The notes: generated by a model not told the origin, from the sequence alone. A stretch of 64,000 nt of DNA from Kalaharituber pfeilii (GCA_015179045.1 WHUZ01000065.1:124001-188000), one strand, 5' to 3'. Positions 43,921 through 57,643 are shown, numbered from the stretch's first letter. Numbers and translations are program-made.

Positions 43921-45478
43921 ACAAGTGGGGGGATTTCTTATCGATAAGCTTACTCTAACAGGCCTAGTCTCCGCTCAATATACGAATATTCATGGTCACT
44001 AAGCAAAAAAACGCCTTATATCAAATATATTCTTATGTCGGACATGCTAGTATCGAGAGTCAACTGTACAAGCAACTTCGAGGGTATAATTGTTGATGTC
44101 GTATGCTAAACTTAGCTCCCTTGACTGCTGTCATGTATGCTCATAGGTGCCTCTATGCGCCATAATTGTGGACATGCCGGGGTGATTTAGTGGTATTCCT
44201 CTATAGCTACTGGAGCGTATAAGGTGTGAAGCATGGGGAGACATGGCTTCATTTGACATGGCTTCATTTGTGACCTATATTGTATTAGAAGGTGAAATTG
44301 AACAAGTATTGATGCCCTGCCATAACGAATAGCGATAAATGGGGTTACGTGAGGAAGGATATATATATATGCAGTGTGTCCATTGTTTATCTTCTCTTGA
44401 AAAAAAAAATAAAAAATATAAACAATTAAACGGAGTAGCGAAGAGTATCTATGGTCTGTCTAACTTGAAACCTTGAAAAAAGCGCTCTGTTACTTTTATG
44501 TTTTTCATAAAGAATAACTAGGTTAGGTCATCTGTCGTCTGTTGTCCTGATTTGGCAACGTTCCCCTACTAGGTCCCATAGGGTTAACGATAGGAGCAGA
44601 TGTAACGTTGGGCACCTTGGCACTCGTCCCCACCACTAAAATTTCCTGTTTTAGCAGACAATCATATAGGAAATGCCTTCAATATGTGCTCGCATTTAGT
44701 ATAGACTAAATTGGCTGCATTGATTCCAAATTGAAGGGAAAATTTGAAAAGGCTATATTTTAACATCTACGATTGTGCCACCTCTCCACCCTGCGGACCA
44801 ACTCCCTCCACCGTAGGACTGCAATATGTTATTGAAAGGAGGGGAATATACACATCTTCATAAATACATTCCGAATTCTATTGTTACTTTATTAGTTACC
44901 TCAACCGCGTCAATCTCCGACTTCCATTCCGGCAACTCGATTCTGACCCAGCTAACTCAGGAGTCAGAATTGAGTTCTATCCTTAGGTGTAGAGGAACGC
45001 CCCTCCGCCTCCAGACGCCTCCACTAGCACCAGTGCCACAGAGGTCAACTCTACAGGGTCCCGAGCACCCCGCTATAATGAGCTTCAACCCCCGCCCAAC
45101 ATTATGCACAAGGGCTCCTTATCCACGCCTAGTCGATGGGTCGCTGGATTTCCATACAGTATCTATTGCAATGACTCAAAAATCCTAAATCTATAGATTA
45201 GTCTTCTCAATTTGGCTTGGCTTAATGAGAATTGAGATCTGGCAGGAGGGCACTAAAACTACATGGGCATTCGGTATATACCCACAATAAATATCTTAAG
45301 TGTGTAGATATGCATCAAGTAATGTTCCGCATCAACGGAAACTACATTAGGGAGTTGCGATAAACTGGTGTCGAATTGTGAATCAAATGAAGCAATTTAA
45401 TCTTATACCAACGTCAATTTAAACATACATGTGGACGGAAACACGCCTCATTCGCAGATACGGATTCCTTATCCTGCA
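43921..45478. other. No gene recognised; partial duplicate of the 32-kb region
   Basis: A B-like tail without poly(A) lies at 44312-44345. 44535-44690 matches 32155-32300. The frame 44826-45188 looks compositionally coding (Pro/Thr-rich) but has no recognised motif. Confidence 0.35.
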
Positions 45479-48400
45479 CTATTGCCGAAAGATCCAGTTC
45501 ATGATGGCTTGCGAGATTTTTGCTGTCTGTGCTGTGAACCCTGGCGATAGGATATTAAGAGTAGACTGTGTGAGATCCTTCGATGGTACAGCGGACATTT
45601 CTGGGGTGTGCCCTTGAACCTCCTGCCGCCGTACTGCAGAAGATTCTGTAGAATCTTTCGAAGTCATAGCAAATATCTCCGAGGTTAGCTTTTCTATCTT
45701 CTGCCGTACGCGAGTTATCATCTCCATGCCCTCTGCTAGTCGCTCTCGAAGACTCTTCTCGTTCAAATCGAAAACAACGAAATTTTCTTCCTGGAACAAG
45801 GCATCCCACGGAGCGTCGATCTCGTCATACAGTTGGTCCATACGTTTTCCGTATTTCATCTTGAACCCGGTTTCAGTTGCCTTGCGATCTAACTCGAGAA
45901 ACTCGTCAAATACTCGTTCCAGTTCCAGATATAAGGGTACCCCTTCAGTTAGCATTACAGAAAGTAATTGGAGATACTGCGTCAAGGGGTATGTTTTTTC
46001 CTGCAGTCTTTTTTTCCGAAAAAGTGTCTTGATTGACCTGGCGGCCATGGCGGTACCGTCGGGGCTCGCAAGATGAGATCTAATCTCCTTAAATTTTCGA
46101 TACCTAAAATGAGGAACTGTTAGCATGCTACTTGCAACTATCGTTTCTGTGGGATATTGGCTCTCCTCCGACCTTTGGAACATTTGCATAATTGCTGCTT
46201 GTCGCTGTCGCTCGTTGCCATCTTCATATCTGGAAAGAGCAAATGCAATAGTGTTAGAATCGCACATGGCAGCTGATCATTAGTTCTAGGAATCCCCCGT
46301 TTTAACTTCTCACCTTTGGCAAAGAGCATGAGATTCGGCTCTTAGCTGCTCCTGTCGCTCCTTTACTTTCTGGTACCTAAAATGGCAAATAATGTGAGCA
46401 CATTTCTTGCAACTAGCGTTTCTGTGAGGAATAGTGCTTTCCCAAACCTTTGGGAAATAAGCCAAGCTACTGCTTGCCGCCGTCGCTCTTTGACCTTTTC
46501 ATATCTGTGGAGAGCAAATAATGTTAAATATCACATATTATTCTAGGAATTAACCCCTGACCTTTGGCAAAGGACACCAGCTATTTCTTTTATTTGCGCC
46601 CGTCGCTTCTTCACTATCTGGTATCTGAATGACAACTCATGTCAGCACATTAGCTGCAATTATCGTTTCTGTAGGGCATTGGGGCATTGGCTCTCTTCCG
46701 AACCTTCGGTGAATAAGCATAATTGCTGCTTGTCGCCGTCGCTCTTTGACCTTTTCATATCTGTGGAGAGCATATAATGTTAATATATCACATAATGTTA
46801 AGGAATTAACCCCTGACCTTTGGCAAAGGACACCAGCTATTTCTTTCATTTGCGCCCGTCGCTTCTTCACTATCTGGTATCTGAATGACAACTCATGTCA
46901 GCACATTAGCTGCAATTGTCCTTTCTGTGAGGCATTATGGCATTGGCTCTCTTCCAAACCTTTGGTAAATAAGCATGGCTGCTGCTTGTTGCCGTCGCTC
47001 TTTGACCTTTTCATATCTGTGGAAAGCATATAATGTTAATATATCACATAATGTCAAGGAATTAACCCCTGACCTTTGGCAAAGGACACCAGCTATTTCT
47101 TTCATTTGCGCCCGTCGCTTCTTCACTATCTGGTATCTGAATGACAACTCATGTCAGCACATTAGCTGCAATTGTCGTTTCTGTAGGGCATTGGGACATT
47201 GGCTCTCTTCCGAACCTTTGGTAAATAAGCATAACTGCTGCCTGTCGCCGCTTCTTGACCTTCTCATATCTGCGCAGAATAAATGGTGTTAGTATCTTAT
47301 ATGATAGTTAATATCCCTGCTTTATCTTCTGACCTTTCGCAAAGAATACGGGCTGCTTGTCTGAGCAGCGCCAGTCGCTCCTTGATCGTCTGATACCTAA
47401 AAGCCCAGTTCGGTTAGTCGCAAAGCAAGAAAGGTCAGTAGTCATAGATTTCTGATCTTTAAACCTTTTGTAAAGAGTGAGAGCTGCTTTCTGCTCAACC
47501 AGTTGTAGTTTCCGCTCCTTCCAGGATGTCACCGCAATGCGTAGGTAACATTCTGCAGCCTTCCTCCGTGTCCAGTCATCACTCATTTCCCATATTTCAG
47601 CTTTTGGTTTGGAGTTGCATCCTTGATGTCTGGCCCTGCACCCTGGTCTTGCGTGGACGAAGAGTCCTGGTTTAGTGATATTCCTAGCTTTCGTAGCAGC
47701 TGCACGCCCTATCGGGCGAGCTTCACAGATGTATAGACACAAATGGTCTTTCTCGTTATAGAGTTCAAAGGCCTGCAGCAGTACAGTCATAAATTTGTGT
47801 GGTGGCGTGAGACATAAAGTACTGGTGCGTAGAGCTGGAATGCGTAAAACCTATATTGTTAAAACTGGACGATTAGCGATCGAGACTCTTCGGTTAGCGG
47901 TTTCCATGTGCTATATATGTACTAAGCTCACCGCTTTGATTTCACGACGGAGTGCCCAATAGCAGCTTTGCATTGAGGAAAGATTGCCAAAGTTAATCAA
48001 AATAACCACTAGGAAGTCCACACTGCGCCGCGCGAGGAGTTCCTGTATTGTCACTGCCTGTATTTCGTTGACTTGACGCTCTAAATACTTGATCATCCTG
48101 CAAAAGCTGGTTGCGAGTCGGTACAACGAATACTGATATGCTGGGCGTTCCCAAGGCAGGGTAGCTCTCAAAACTCCCACCCAGTGATGGAGATGTTGCT
48201 CACTCCATGAGTTCGGGATTAGAACTTGCAGATGCCAACCAAGAAAGAGCTATCGCCAGTCAGTCAAGCAACCAGTTTCGGCAAAATTTGGATTGAAAGA
48301 TAATGCCTACCAGCAGAGTGCCAACATGCTCGAACATTGCAATGATACCTGCATCGTAAGATAACCACTTTGTTGCAATGAACTCATCGAGGGCGTTTTG

Positions 48401-51400
48401 AAAGTTACCAATTATCCACATCTAATTTCATGAGTTCGAAATTTGTAGTTTATCTAAGTTACACTGTAGTTGTGACTTACAATATTACGGAAATGCGTCT
48501 CACAAAGTCTCAGCGACCGTAAACGGTGATAATGTCGGAAGGGCTCCAGACAATAGGGAGGTAGCTGTTCCAACCTTAATAATGCAGTTTTTAAGTATGA
48601 AAAGTTGACTGTTGTCACAATTGCAGTAGGGTTAGCATGCCAGATTCGTAACTATTTCGGCTGAGGTGGATAGAAGGAACACCATACCGAACTGCGACAT
48701 CAGATGATATCCATTAATCAGGTTTGACAAGTTAACTTGACCCCAAGGCACCGAGCCTGTCTCCTGCATCACCTGGAGCAGCCCAGTTATCTCTGCAGAG
48801 ACAGCATTGTGGCAAACAGCCTGAATATGCTTAAGAAGTGGTTTGTAACGATTATCTTGCAAGATTACACAACGTGCCTCATGCATTACTGACGCATCTT
48901 GAATGAATGCTGATTCGTACAAAAAAAAATATCTTAGCTGCTGCTCAAGGTCATTTCCCTTCACAAGGATAGAGTTTGGTGATAAACGTTTATATGCTGC
49001 GAAATGCTTAGCGTTGAATATCTTCAATTCATCGAGTATAGGGCTGTGCGGGTCATTACATGAGTATATCATCATGAACTGAATTCGTACACACCACCAT
49101 CTCGCGCGATCCTGAACCTCAGTAAGCTTCATGTTAGCAAAACTCAACTAAAATGAACCCATAGGTGCTTCGATAAGATGAGGTATACAAGACTTGCCTT
49201 GAATAGTCGGAGATAAACTGATTTAGCTGGCAGGGGGTGACAACGGGCGGGACCATCGCATGGCGACCAGTTCCCTGTCCAGCCATGAATATTAATCAGC
49301 TATTCAATCCTGTAGCGAAGTGGTAAGCGGAGTGGTCGTCACCTTCTGTCACACAATTGTGGCATGTATAACTAGGTACTATGAGTCCCGGAGATTCGCT
49401 TGCTCTAGTTATGATTTCTGCAACAACGCTCGGTAATAACGTAGCGACATAATGGTGAGCCTCCGTCAGAATATGAGAGCCAACCTCCTTGTCTGCTGGA
49501 AGGATGCCTTTTGCTTTCCTCATGACAGACCATGGTGTGCAGTAACATGTCCCTTCGGGGTCCCAGGGCGAGCTAAGCAGCCCTAGACAAGCTTTTGTTG
49601 ATTCCGGGAACGTAGGTGCTTCGCCTCTCAAGAATCGCATGTAGTCATGGAGGTACTCCAGTGTATCGGCAAAATGTGATACACAAGTAGCGATCTTCGT
49701 GATGTGGCCCGGGTTGAGAAGCATCTAACGTTGGAGCGTTTGAATTCGTTTATGAATTAACAGAAATTCTATAGTTACTGCACTCTCCGGCTGTTAGAGC
49801 ATAATGTTGGACAAGCGACTTACAAGTATTGAAATCAAATCGGTTGAGCCTTGATTGAGACCTTGCTTGCTTGGAAAGGTATTTTTAAGGAGGATGTCCC
49901 GACATATTCCGAATTGCTCCTCCCAGTGTTTCGCCCAGGGCGCCTTGGCGTACGTCTCCTCAGCTGAGAATACGGTCTCTGGTGAAATTTTGCCATGTAG
50001 AGCTTGGAATAATTTTCGTGCTTTGATGGTTTGATAGAGCTCACCAAAAAAGGTAGAGATATTTGGGGGCCATGGCCACTGCTCGTCACTCTGTGATAAC
50101 CCAAGCACGACGTCTAGTTGACCTGCCAGTACGAGTCGCCAAACGGTAGATTGAAACTCTCCAATTGAGTGGCCAAATTTGACTAGCTCTTCATAGTAAC
50201 CGAAGCGTTCCAGAAATTCTTTCTTCTCGGTGGCGTTGATGAAAAGATTGAAGGCTTTATTTCGCAGACCCTTCCCCGTTTTTGTGCCAGCCTGTAGTAC
50301 ATATAGGTTACACCCAGTGGCGTATCTCTTTCTTGTAGCATTATCAATTTGATCATCGTTCATATGGCTAGAAATATCCTGAGGTCAGCTAAGGAAGCTA
50401 TCGTGCGATCTGGGGACAAATCTGATCGCTTCTTTGGGACGGTTATTAACCCACATTGTTAATCCTTCTATTACTCTGTCATAATGTCCCGCTTTGTACA
50501 GCAAACCTAGAGCTTTGCTCGGGAGATGGGCTGCATAGTATTCTTCTGCTGCTTTCTCAGCAAACAATAGACCCGCTTTTTCGAAGAGATCTGCGGCACG
50601 TTCATGTTGCTGATTTGTGGACCAGATTTCTGACACATTATTATATGTTGTCAGACATGACACTAACAACACCCAAAACATGAGCGGGGCATCCCCTTAC
50701 CTGCAGCTTCAGCATAGTCTTCCGACGCCTCGAAACATCCGGAGGCTTTTTCCAACATTCCGAGGTCTCGAAATAAGCTAGCAGCCTCCTTAAACGACTT
50801 ACGAAACGAATGCAAGTCCTCATTTGCCCTTTGCTCCCGCCCCGCCTGTTCATAATAACACGCATTTGCCCAATTCTTAAGCTCGTCGCCCGAGTCGCCG
50901 GCCATTTCAAAACAATGGATCGCCTATACGGACAAAAGTAAGAAATGAACAATATACGTAAAAGCAAAGAAGGCACTAGGCTGTACCCGATCATATAGTC
51001 CGTTTTCCATACACTGGTGACCTGTCTGAATCCAGTCTTCTGCGGTAGTTCCAGCAGTCGGGCGCAAAGTGCTTGCGATCTCGGAAAGCTGTACTCATTT
51101 GCATCAGCATGTCATTGTGAGTAACGACACCTCATGTAAGTCTCGCCAAATACTCGGGGTGGTGTGCCTCACATGATCACGATCTATGTACTTGATGTCA
51201 ACTAGAGGCTTCGGCAACTTTGTCAATAGCTCTAGGATGCTGCTTGGGGAGGTCTCAAGAATCCATAGCCGGTGCCGGGGACGAGTAATAGCAACGTATA
51301 ATTTCTATAGCAAATTTAGCATTTATAACTATGAATTCTATATGATACGCACTTTTAGCTCGGAACACATGAGCTACTCGTCATTGTCAGCTACGATGTT

Positions 51401-54400
51401 TACTGCGTCTGGGGAGAATCACACACCAAGTTACTCTCTGCGTACCTGTCATTCACCTGATCTGGCAGCAATTCTTCTAGGGTCCGCATTGCAGCCGAAC
51501 AGGGGCTTGACTGAAAGAAGTTGTAAAGGAAAACATCATCATATTCCATCCCCTTGCTTTCAAGAATGGTATATACCATCCTCCGTTTGGCCAAGATTGA
51601 TTCTAACTGGGTACGAGTGATATCGTCTCGCACAATAACCACCTGTTTATTCGAACCTACTGAGCCAACTAGATTGTGGCTACCAATATGAGCAAGACCA
51701 CTAACTTTCCCCAGGAGGTCTGTGACACAGGCACCAACTTCAACCGATGTCAGTAAGTCAGTATGCAGGTAGAATTAACGTAGTACGCACCAAAGATAAC
51801 AGGCTTGTCTCCCCAAGCCATACTAATCTCTGGACCGAGATTATCTACCATTGTGGGAAATCCTGCAGGAGGACCAATATGAGATGACTTGTAAATTCTG
51901 GGGGCATTTCAAAGAGATAGAGAACCAGTATATACCTTTCCAAAGCAAACTCATCACAAATGAGGCAAATTTGAGAATCCCTTGATGTGAGCGATGATTG
52001 TGTGACAAGCTAAATAATGTCGGTTTGGCAAGCTCATATTTGGTTTTTGAATAGCGATCGAAGAATAATGCCTTGACATTGGCAAAACGGAAAGCAGAGT
52101 CGTTGGATATGCATTGGGCGCTATCTCCAGCTACGAGAAACGAGTTAGTCCAGGAATTGAGGCGGCACTACCTTGCTTCAGCTCACCAAAATGTATTCCA
52201 AGTGGATTGTCAACTAAGTCGAGGAAGAGTTCAATTTCGATGGGACGTTGATCTTGAACTTCTGTGCAATTTATTCAATTATTAGCAGAGTTGGGAAGCT
52301 TTCTCAGAAAGTTATACGTCCCATCGACATAAATTTCCTGAATTATATTCCTCAATCTTTCCTCCAAACCATAGCGTCTTACACCATGAAGAATGTTTAT
52401 CATCCGGTCCATCGCGTCTTCATCACCACGTTGCTTCCTTCTACGCTCATATTGGGAATATAGGTTGAATATCATCTCCCTCATGACGGGTGTTGGGAAC
52501 GCGGGGGCAAGGTTAGGACTTCTTGTCAAGTACTCGTCTCTGGAAAGTGGCTTTAGTCCATTTCGTATCGAGGCCGCGCCCTTGATAACGCCCATTATCT
52601 CCGAAAAGACAATGCCAGCCTCCAGATGATATTCCGGTGCACTCTGATACATGAGCCGTGGCCAGTAGACACTTTTAAAGAAATGGAAATCCACGAAGTC
52701 TGAAACGTTCTTCCGCTCCGGTATGGCGAAATTCTGCTTATCATTCTCTCTGAAACACATTTAGTCTAAGCCAACTTTAAAACTAGCCAAACAACTCACT
52801 TGATGGTGTTTTCGATAAGTCGCAGGAAGTGAGAAAATGTGCACACTAGTGGAAAGCGGTTCTGTTTCAACGTGAAAAGGCTTTCATCGGTTTCTTCCGA
52901 TGCACCATCCCAATTGTTTACTGTCTTTTTTGCTAATTGTGTCTTGTTTTGTGTAAGACCAAGCAGCTGCGCGTTGACAAGTGCATTAAGTTCAATGTGC
53001 AACTTATTAGCCAGTTGTTTGGAGCGAGTTACCAAGATCTAAAGAAACCTTTAGTTAGTAAATATGCGATGAGTGCATTGACGCTAACATACCTGACGAA
53101 GGCAGTCTTTATCCTCGGCGGCAACCATGTGACTGGCCAGAAATCGACCGAGCAATTTGTATAGGAGGCATGTAGTTTTCCCGGTACCACTGCGGCCTAG
53201 AATGAAAGCAGCAGTTTTAAAGTGCTTTACGATGGCCACTACCGTTGCATTAAGATCAAAAGCAAATTCGGCACTTCGATTTCCAGAAATGATGTTGTCA
53301 AAGATACGGTTGGTTAGGGCATGAAATTTGTCTGTAAGTACTGTTAGTAATAGAACAACTTAGGGTTGTGTCAACACCAGGAGCGGTTGTATACTAGAGA
53401 TAAGCAGGTTCACGGTTGTCTCCGATTCGACTTCTGGCGGGTCAATCTCCGGTTCCGCCGGTAGTGTTTCGTCATCCAAGTCAGGGAACGTAGCTGCAAC
53501 TTTCAGTCCCTTCGCTCTATCAAGTTTATTCACTTTGCACCTATTAACCCGAGCTTCGCTCCAGTGACGCTGAGTTTGAGCTACAATTTCAGCAGCATGC
53601 GTAACCTAGGCACCGGCAATGGTGAAGAAAGCAGAGTTAGCTTTGATCTAACCCAATAGGAATACTTGAATTCAGTCGTGAGGAGCATCTAATACATCAT
53701 CGGAATCCCCAATTCTCCAAACTGAAGAAAACCTGTTAGCTCTAAATATTATAGCGACGACATAATTGAGTCACAGCTAACCTTTGACGACCTGAGAATG
53801 ACTACAGACTCGCAAGTCGTACGCAATGTCCACCTGCCACAGGATTCCCCCATCAGTGCAATAACTAGCAACAAATAGACGTACTTTTAGATCTACAGAT
53901 CCCAGCATCAGAGGTTTCGCCACTGATCTTCGCACCCAATCGCCAGTGGATAGGTCTGTCAGCTTAGCCCAGACAAGGTTGAAGTTGCCTCATGCAATTT
54001 ATTAGCACGTGATGTCCTTGGAATATAAGGTCTTTACACTTACCTTGCGGTTTCGAGTTTTGCAAGTCCTTCAAAGCTTGTGCGGACAATACAATTTTCC
54101 AAGGGCCCAGACTCTGGCCAAATAGAACGTCCTCCAGGTCTAGTCCATATAATTCCGCTGCTAGAATTGTGTTGCGTTGCGGAGCCGGATGTGCTACTCG
54201 TGATTGAGTGGCTATATAGGTTGGGTCGCGGAACCTCGCAAAACAGCGCCGGCAAGGCATTGAATTGCAAAGTTTTGACAAGATAGAAGCAGTAACCTCG
54301 AATTCAAAATGCTGTAATGTTGATATTGTTACCGCCTTATGTATTGGTGATGCCGGCATTAACTCTTTAATCACCTTACGGACCTCCGAGCTGAGAGCCT

Positions 54401-55094
54401 GCGAGATATCTGTGGTGCGGAGGCTTCCATCCAGTTTAAGAACAGAGTCGGCTCCTTTCAAAGACTTCCGCACCAGCTGAACCTTCTCCCACTGCTGTAA
54501 TGTCGCATTTAAACCATGATTGTCAGGACATGCCGCACAGGAATTGGCAATAACCTCCGTCCAAAGTTCTAAGGTGACTGTGTTTGGGCGCTGAGAGCAT
54601 ATGAGTCGAATCCAAGGTCGCAAAAGCTGGGAGCTTCGTTCGGATGACACAATCTTTCCCAAAAGTGCCGGGCATTCGGGCAGTAAATCTGCAATCTGTC
54701 GTAGATGCTCAGAATGTGCAAACTGTGATGTGCTTATGGTCAGTTCGAACAATGAATCTCTGTTCCATAATTGGTTGAAGCTAGGTGATAGCAAATCGGA
54801 GAGCAGGTTTCCTATAATGATAGCCCCAATGCTATGTTGCTTTTCAATGGCTTCCAAATTGCGTCCAAGATTTTGTGGCATACGATTAAGGAAGTGGATA
54901 AGGCGTTCTGCGTATTTATCAAAACGATGAATGAAGCTTTGGCGTTCAGTGCCACCTGCATCCATTGTAAGTAGCGACAGTTGGGTAGGATGCAAATGTA
55001 AGGATTCATAGGCTCTCTGCCATGCTTGTGGGCTATTATCCACTTTGCCCAGAATGTACTGAACGAATTTGGTGGAGGTTACCGCGGTCTCCAT
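45479..55094 (-). CDS. Giant UvrD-type helicase with TPR-like region and coiled-coil microexon tail
   Basis: A many-exon gene. Exon 1 (55094-54044) starts METAVTST. Helicase motifs follow in order: Walker A GRSGTGKT (53197-53171), LVTRSKQLANK (~53035), YVD|EVQD (52331-52251, split by an intron), GDSAQCISNDS (~52110), NHRSHQGIL (~51995), TILESKGMEYDDVFLYNFFQ (~51550) and KLYVAITRPRHRLW (~51290). TPR-like repeats follow (CFEMAGDSG, ACYYEQAG, ALGLLYKAGHYDR), then helical exons to 47.4 kb, ten short repeat exons (47396-46173) and a final exon 46103-45479. The family matches large fungal UvrD proteins related to animal TRANK1: ATP-dependent, presumably nucleic-acid translocating. The donor inside the DEVQD motif is GG, not GT (52321-52320), so the gene may be non-functional. 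Confidence 0.75.
46173..47396 (-). repeat. Tandem array of ten symmetric microexons
   Basis: Exons (plus coordinates): 46173-46229, 46314-46376, 46448-46504, 46562-46624, 46704-46760, 46818-46880, 46960-47016, 47074-47136, 47216-47269 and 47334-47396. They alternate between 57 (once 54) and 63 nt. All are multiples of three and all are bounded by phase-2 introns of ~57-85 bp. Two types alternate: RYEKVKERRRQAAIMLIHR and RYQIVKKRRAQMKEIAGVL. Each ends in R or QR, giving a continuous charged helix resembling coiled-coil or IQ repeats. The block 46562-47136 repeats with an exact 256-bp period. Confidence 0.8.
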
Positions 55095-55703
55095 AGCATA
55101 AACTTTGGCGTTTCGTCAGGAAATCAGGTTCGTATTTTATTCAGCTTTGGAAAGAAGACGGTGGTACGAGACTGATCATGAAAACTTGCGTTGCGAGAAA
55201 TTGTTGCCAGGTAGGAGGCTTCGTCTCTTTACATATTGATACAGCAATCAAATTGGATGCTGAGTGGTACCAGTGTTCGCGGTGTGCAAGGAATGGATAT
55301 GTGTCACGTGATCGTCAGGCCCGCAGCTATGCATTGTTAACGGCACATTCCTGCAGGTCGTATCATGGATATGGGAGTGATTGATATTCCCGCATGTGGG
55401 ATACATCTGAACCTTGCACAAGTTCAGCTTATTGTAACTAGCGTTAGTGTTCCTGTACATCATTGCATAAGTCTCATTACAAGTGGGTGGCATCATTACT
55501 GTAAGGCGTCCCACACCAATGTATCAATGGAGTATGCAACACAAAATCCGCAACCAGTGTGTCGCGACTATACCAGAGTTGTCGTTTTCAGTACTCTACA
55601 CTCTTATTACTATTTCAACAATGCAACTAATTTTCTATCAATCCAAGTTACAGATCGCCTTAAATCTCCCTATTTTGCGCGGTTGCTTCATTAATCGAGA
55701 GGA
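55095..55703. other. No gene recognised; 5' flank of the helicase gene
   Basis: Short frames on both strands without known motifs. The helicase promoter should lie here, but I see no clear TATA element. Confidence 0.4.
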
Positions 55704-55712
55704 GACCATTCC

Positions 55713-55768
55713 CTTTTTTTTTTTAATTTCGCATAACCCCGCTTGCAGCTGTTCGCCATGGCAGGGCA
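55713..55768 (-). mobile_element. 56-bp tail-only retroposon (family B), ~9-bp TSD
   Basis: GACCATTCC (55704-55712) and GATCATTCC (55769-55777) flank the insert. It is a T run, AATTTCGCATAACCCCGC, TTGCAGCTGTTCGCCATGGC. Confidence 0.75.
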
Positions 55769-55777
55769 GATCATTCC

Positions 55778-56156
55778 AACTTGTATTGTGCATAGTAATG
55801 GAAGTGATCTGTATGGCCAATTGGAGTTCTGTGTATTGCAGGTAATCTCACCTACAAGTTCAGTACCGGGGCACATTCACCTGTACTCGAGTACAATGCC
55901 TTTATTGTACTCCTTTTTTTTTTTTTTTTTTTGTACGCCATTGTATTTTCGCGACCCCTAGTGCTTTCTCTTTTGGTCGGAGCGGAGAGTAAAAAGTATA
56001 GTGCCCCATTAGAACATACTGTACATACGTACCTACCGCATGGAGTAGAGTATGAAGCCCTAGAATAGGGACCAGAAGTAGGGGCGCTGTACTCGCGGGT
56101 CCAATACTTCTTTGGACCAGCGAGTATACTCTTGGAACCCAGAAGGATAAATCATC
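55778..56156. other. No gene recognised
   Basis: A T run at 55912-55932 may be another old tail. Otherwise nothing is seen. Confidence 0.35.
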
Positions 56157-56711
56157 AATGAAATCTTCTTAACTAGATGATCGGCATCAGAAAAGGTTAA
56201 CCATTACAAATGGGATGGGTTTCATTTTTTCCCAGATAGCTGTGGCCGATCAGCCTGGGTTTATCATAGAGACAATTTGAAAAGAGCTGAAGTGAAACTT
56301 TGATTCTTGCCGGGGCTGGTGCAGTCTACAGAAACATGTGGCAGATGGAAAAAGGCTCTGCCACGGTTGCGGGAGAGGATGGAGAAGGACGATTTGCAAC
56401 AGCAGGGCACCTATTTCACGCCTGCAAATAATCTGACCTTGAGAACATTAGCGCCAGTGTTGTATGGATGGATGAAATTGGCGCTGACCAAGCGCATAGG
56501 AACCATGCTACAAGGGTCACATTCATGGTAACCGGATTGGTCGGAATCTGATGCAGTCTTATCGATCAGATTAGTTCTGCCTCAAATTCAGCTGCAGCAA
56601 GAATTTAGACTGACTCTCCCAGCAATCCACAAAGGAACCCAGCATGTGATTCAAGATTTCATGTTTCAATTTCGTCTCCTTCCAATTTCCGCATTTCCCC
56701 ATTTCTTAATG
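56157..56711 (+). pseudogene. Clr5-family remnant, C-terminal part
   Basis: Aligns with 35300-35945 of the 34-kb gene: HYKWDGFHFF, CRGWCSLQKHVADGKR, a broken CQCCMDE region with in-frame stops, and then the conserved 3' UTR (CGTCTCCTTCCAATTTCCG). The N-terminal half is absent. Confidence 0.75.
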
Positions 56712-57045
56712 GGTGCCTTCCGCTAAGGATTTATGTGAAATTCAAACCAAATTTTACCAGGGTACATTTCCACTGCAAGCAGGGGGTAGTTTCTCTAAGC
56801 ACTTAGACGTGAGTAAATAATAAATCAAGAAAACTTTTTGTTTATGCAGACATTTACACATTAAATGCAGAAATTATGAGCCAGTGAACAAGCTGTCAAT
56901 CTCACCACAAAAGACAACAGGAGCTCTCAAGCGCCAAGAGAGAGCACTAGGTCTTAAGAAATAGCAGTCAAGTTCTGCTGGCAAGCACTAGGTAGCAGTC
57001 AGGTATTCATCAGGAAAGAAAAAAGTGCGTCCGGAAGCTATATAG

Positions 57046-57530
57046 GTGCGTCCTCAAATTCTTTTTTTATTCTTTTCTTTTATACCTCTAGATATATATA
57101 TATGTATTTCTGTATCCAGATATAATATTCTCTTCTTTTATATCCTGACACATTATTTTTCTTCTTTGTATCTTGTTATAGTACTTTTTTTCTATACATC
57201 TGGACATAATATTCTTCTCTTCTATATCTTAATACAAAGTTTTTTCATCTATATCCTGACATAACATTCTTCTCTTCTGCGTCCTGATATAAAGTTCTCC
57301 TCTTCTGCGTCCTGATATAAAGTCTTCCTCTTCTGTGTCCTGATATAAAGTTCTCCTCTTCTGCATCCTGATATAATACTCTTCTTCTCTACGCTCTAAT
57401 ATAAATTCTTTTTCTTTGTATTCTAGTACACTATTTTTCCTCTGTGAGTCCTGTTATAGTACTCTTTTCTTCTACGTCTTAATATAAAGTTCTTTTCCTC
57501 TTCCTCCAGCTTTAATCAATCTACTATTCC
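57046..57530. repeat. Pyrimidine-rich ~30-bp tandem repeat
   Basis: Imperfect repeats of TCCTGATATAAAGTTCTCCT with CTTCTGCG. At least ten units are present, best conserved at 57255-57400. No coding potential. Confidence 0.75.
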
Positions 57531-57643
57531 TCCTCTACTCAGATCTCCATTATCAAATACATTCTCTTTACTAGCCATATTTGTCTTCGTTTACTATAAA
57601 ATAATTGATATTAAATATTTAGAACTAATCTAATACATAGTCT

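Noticed and set aside
57046..57264. 72-aa hydrophobic frame
   Set aside because: It is a translation of the pyrimidine-rich tandem repeat.
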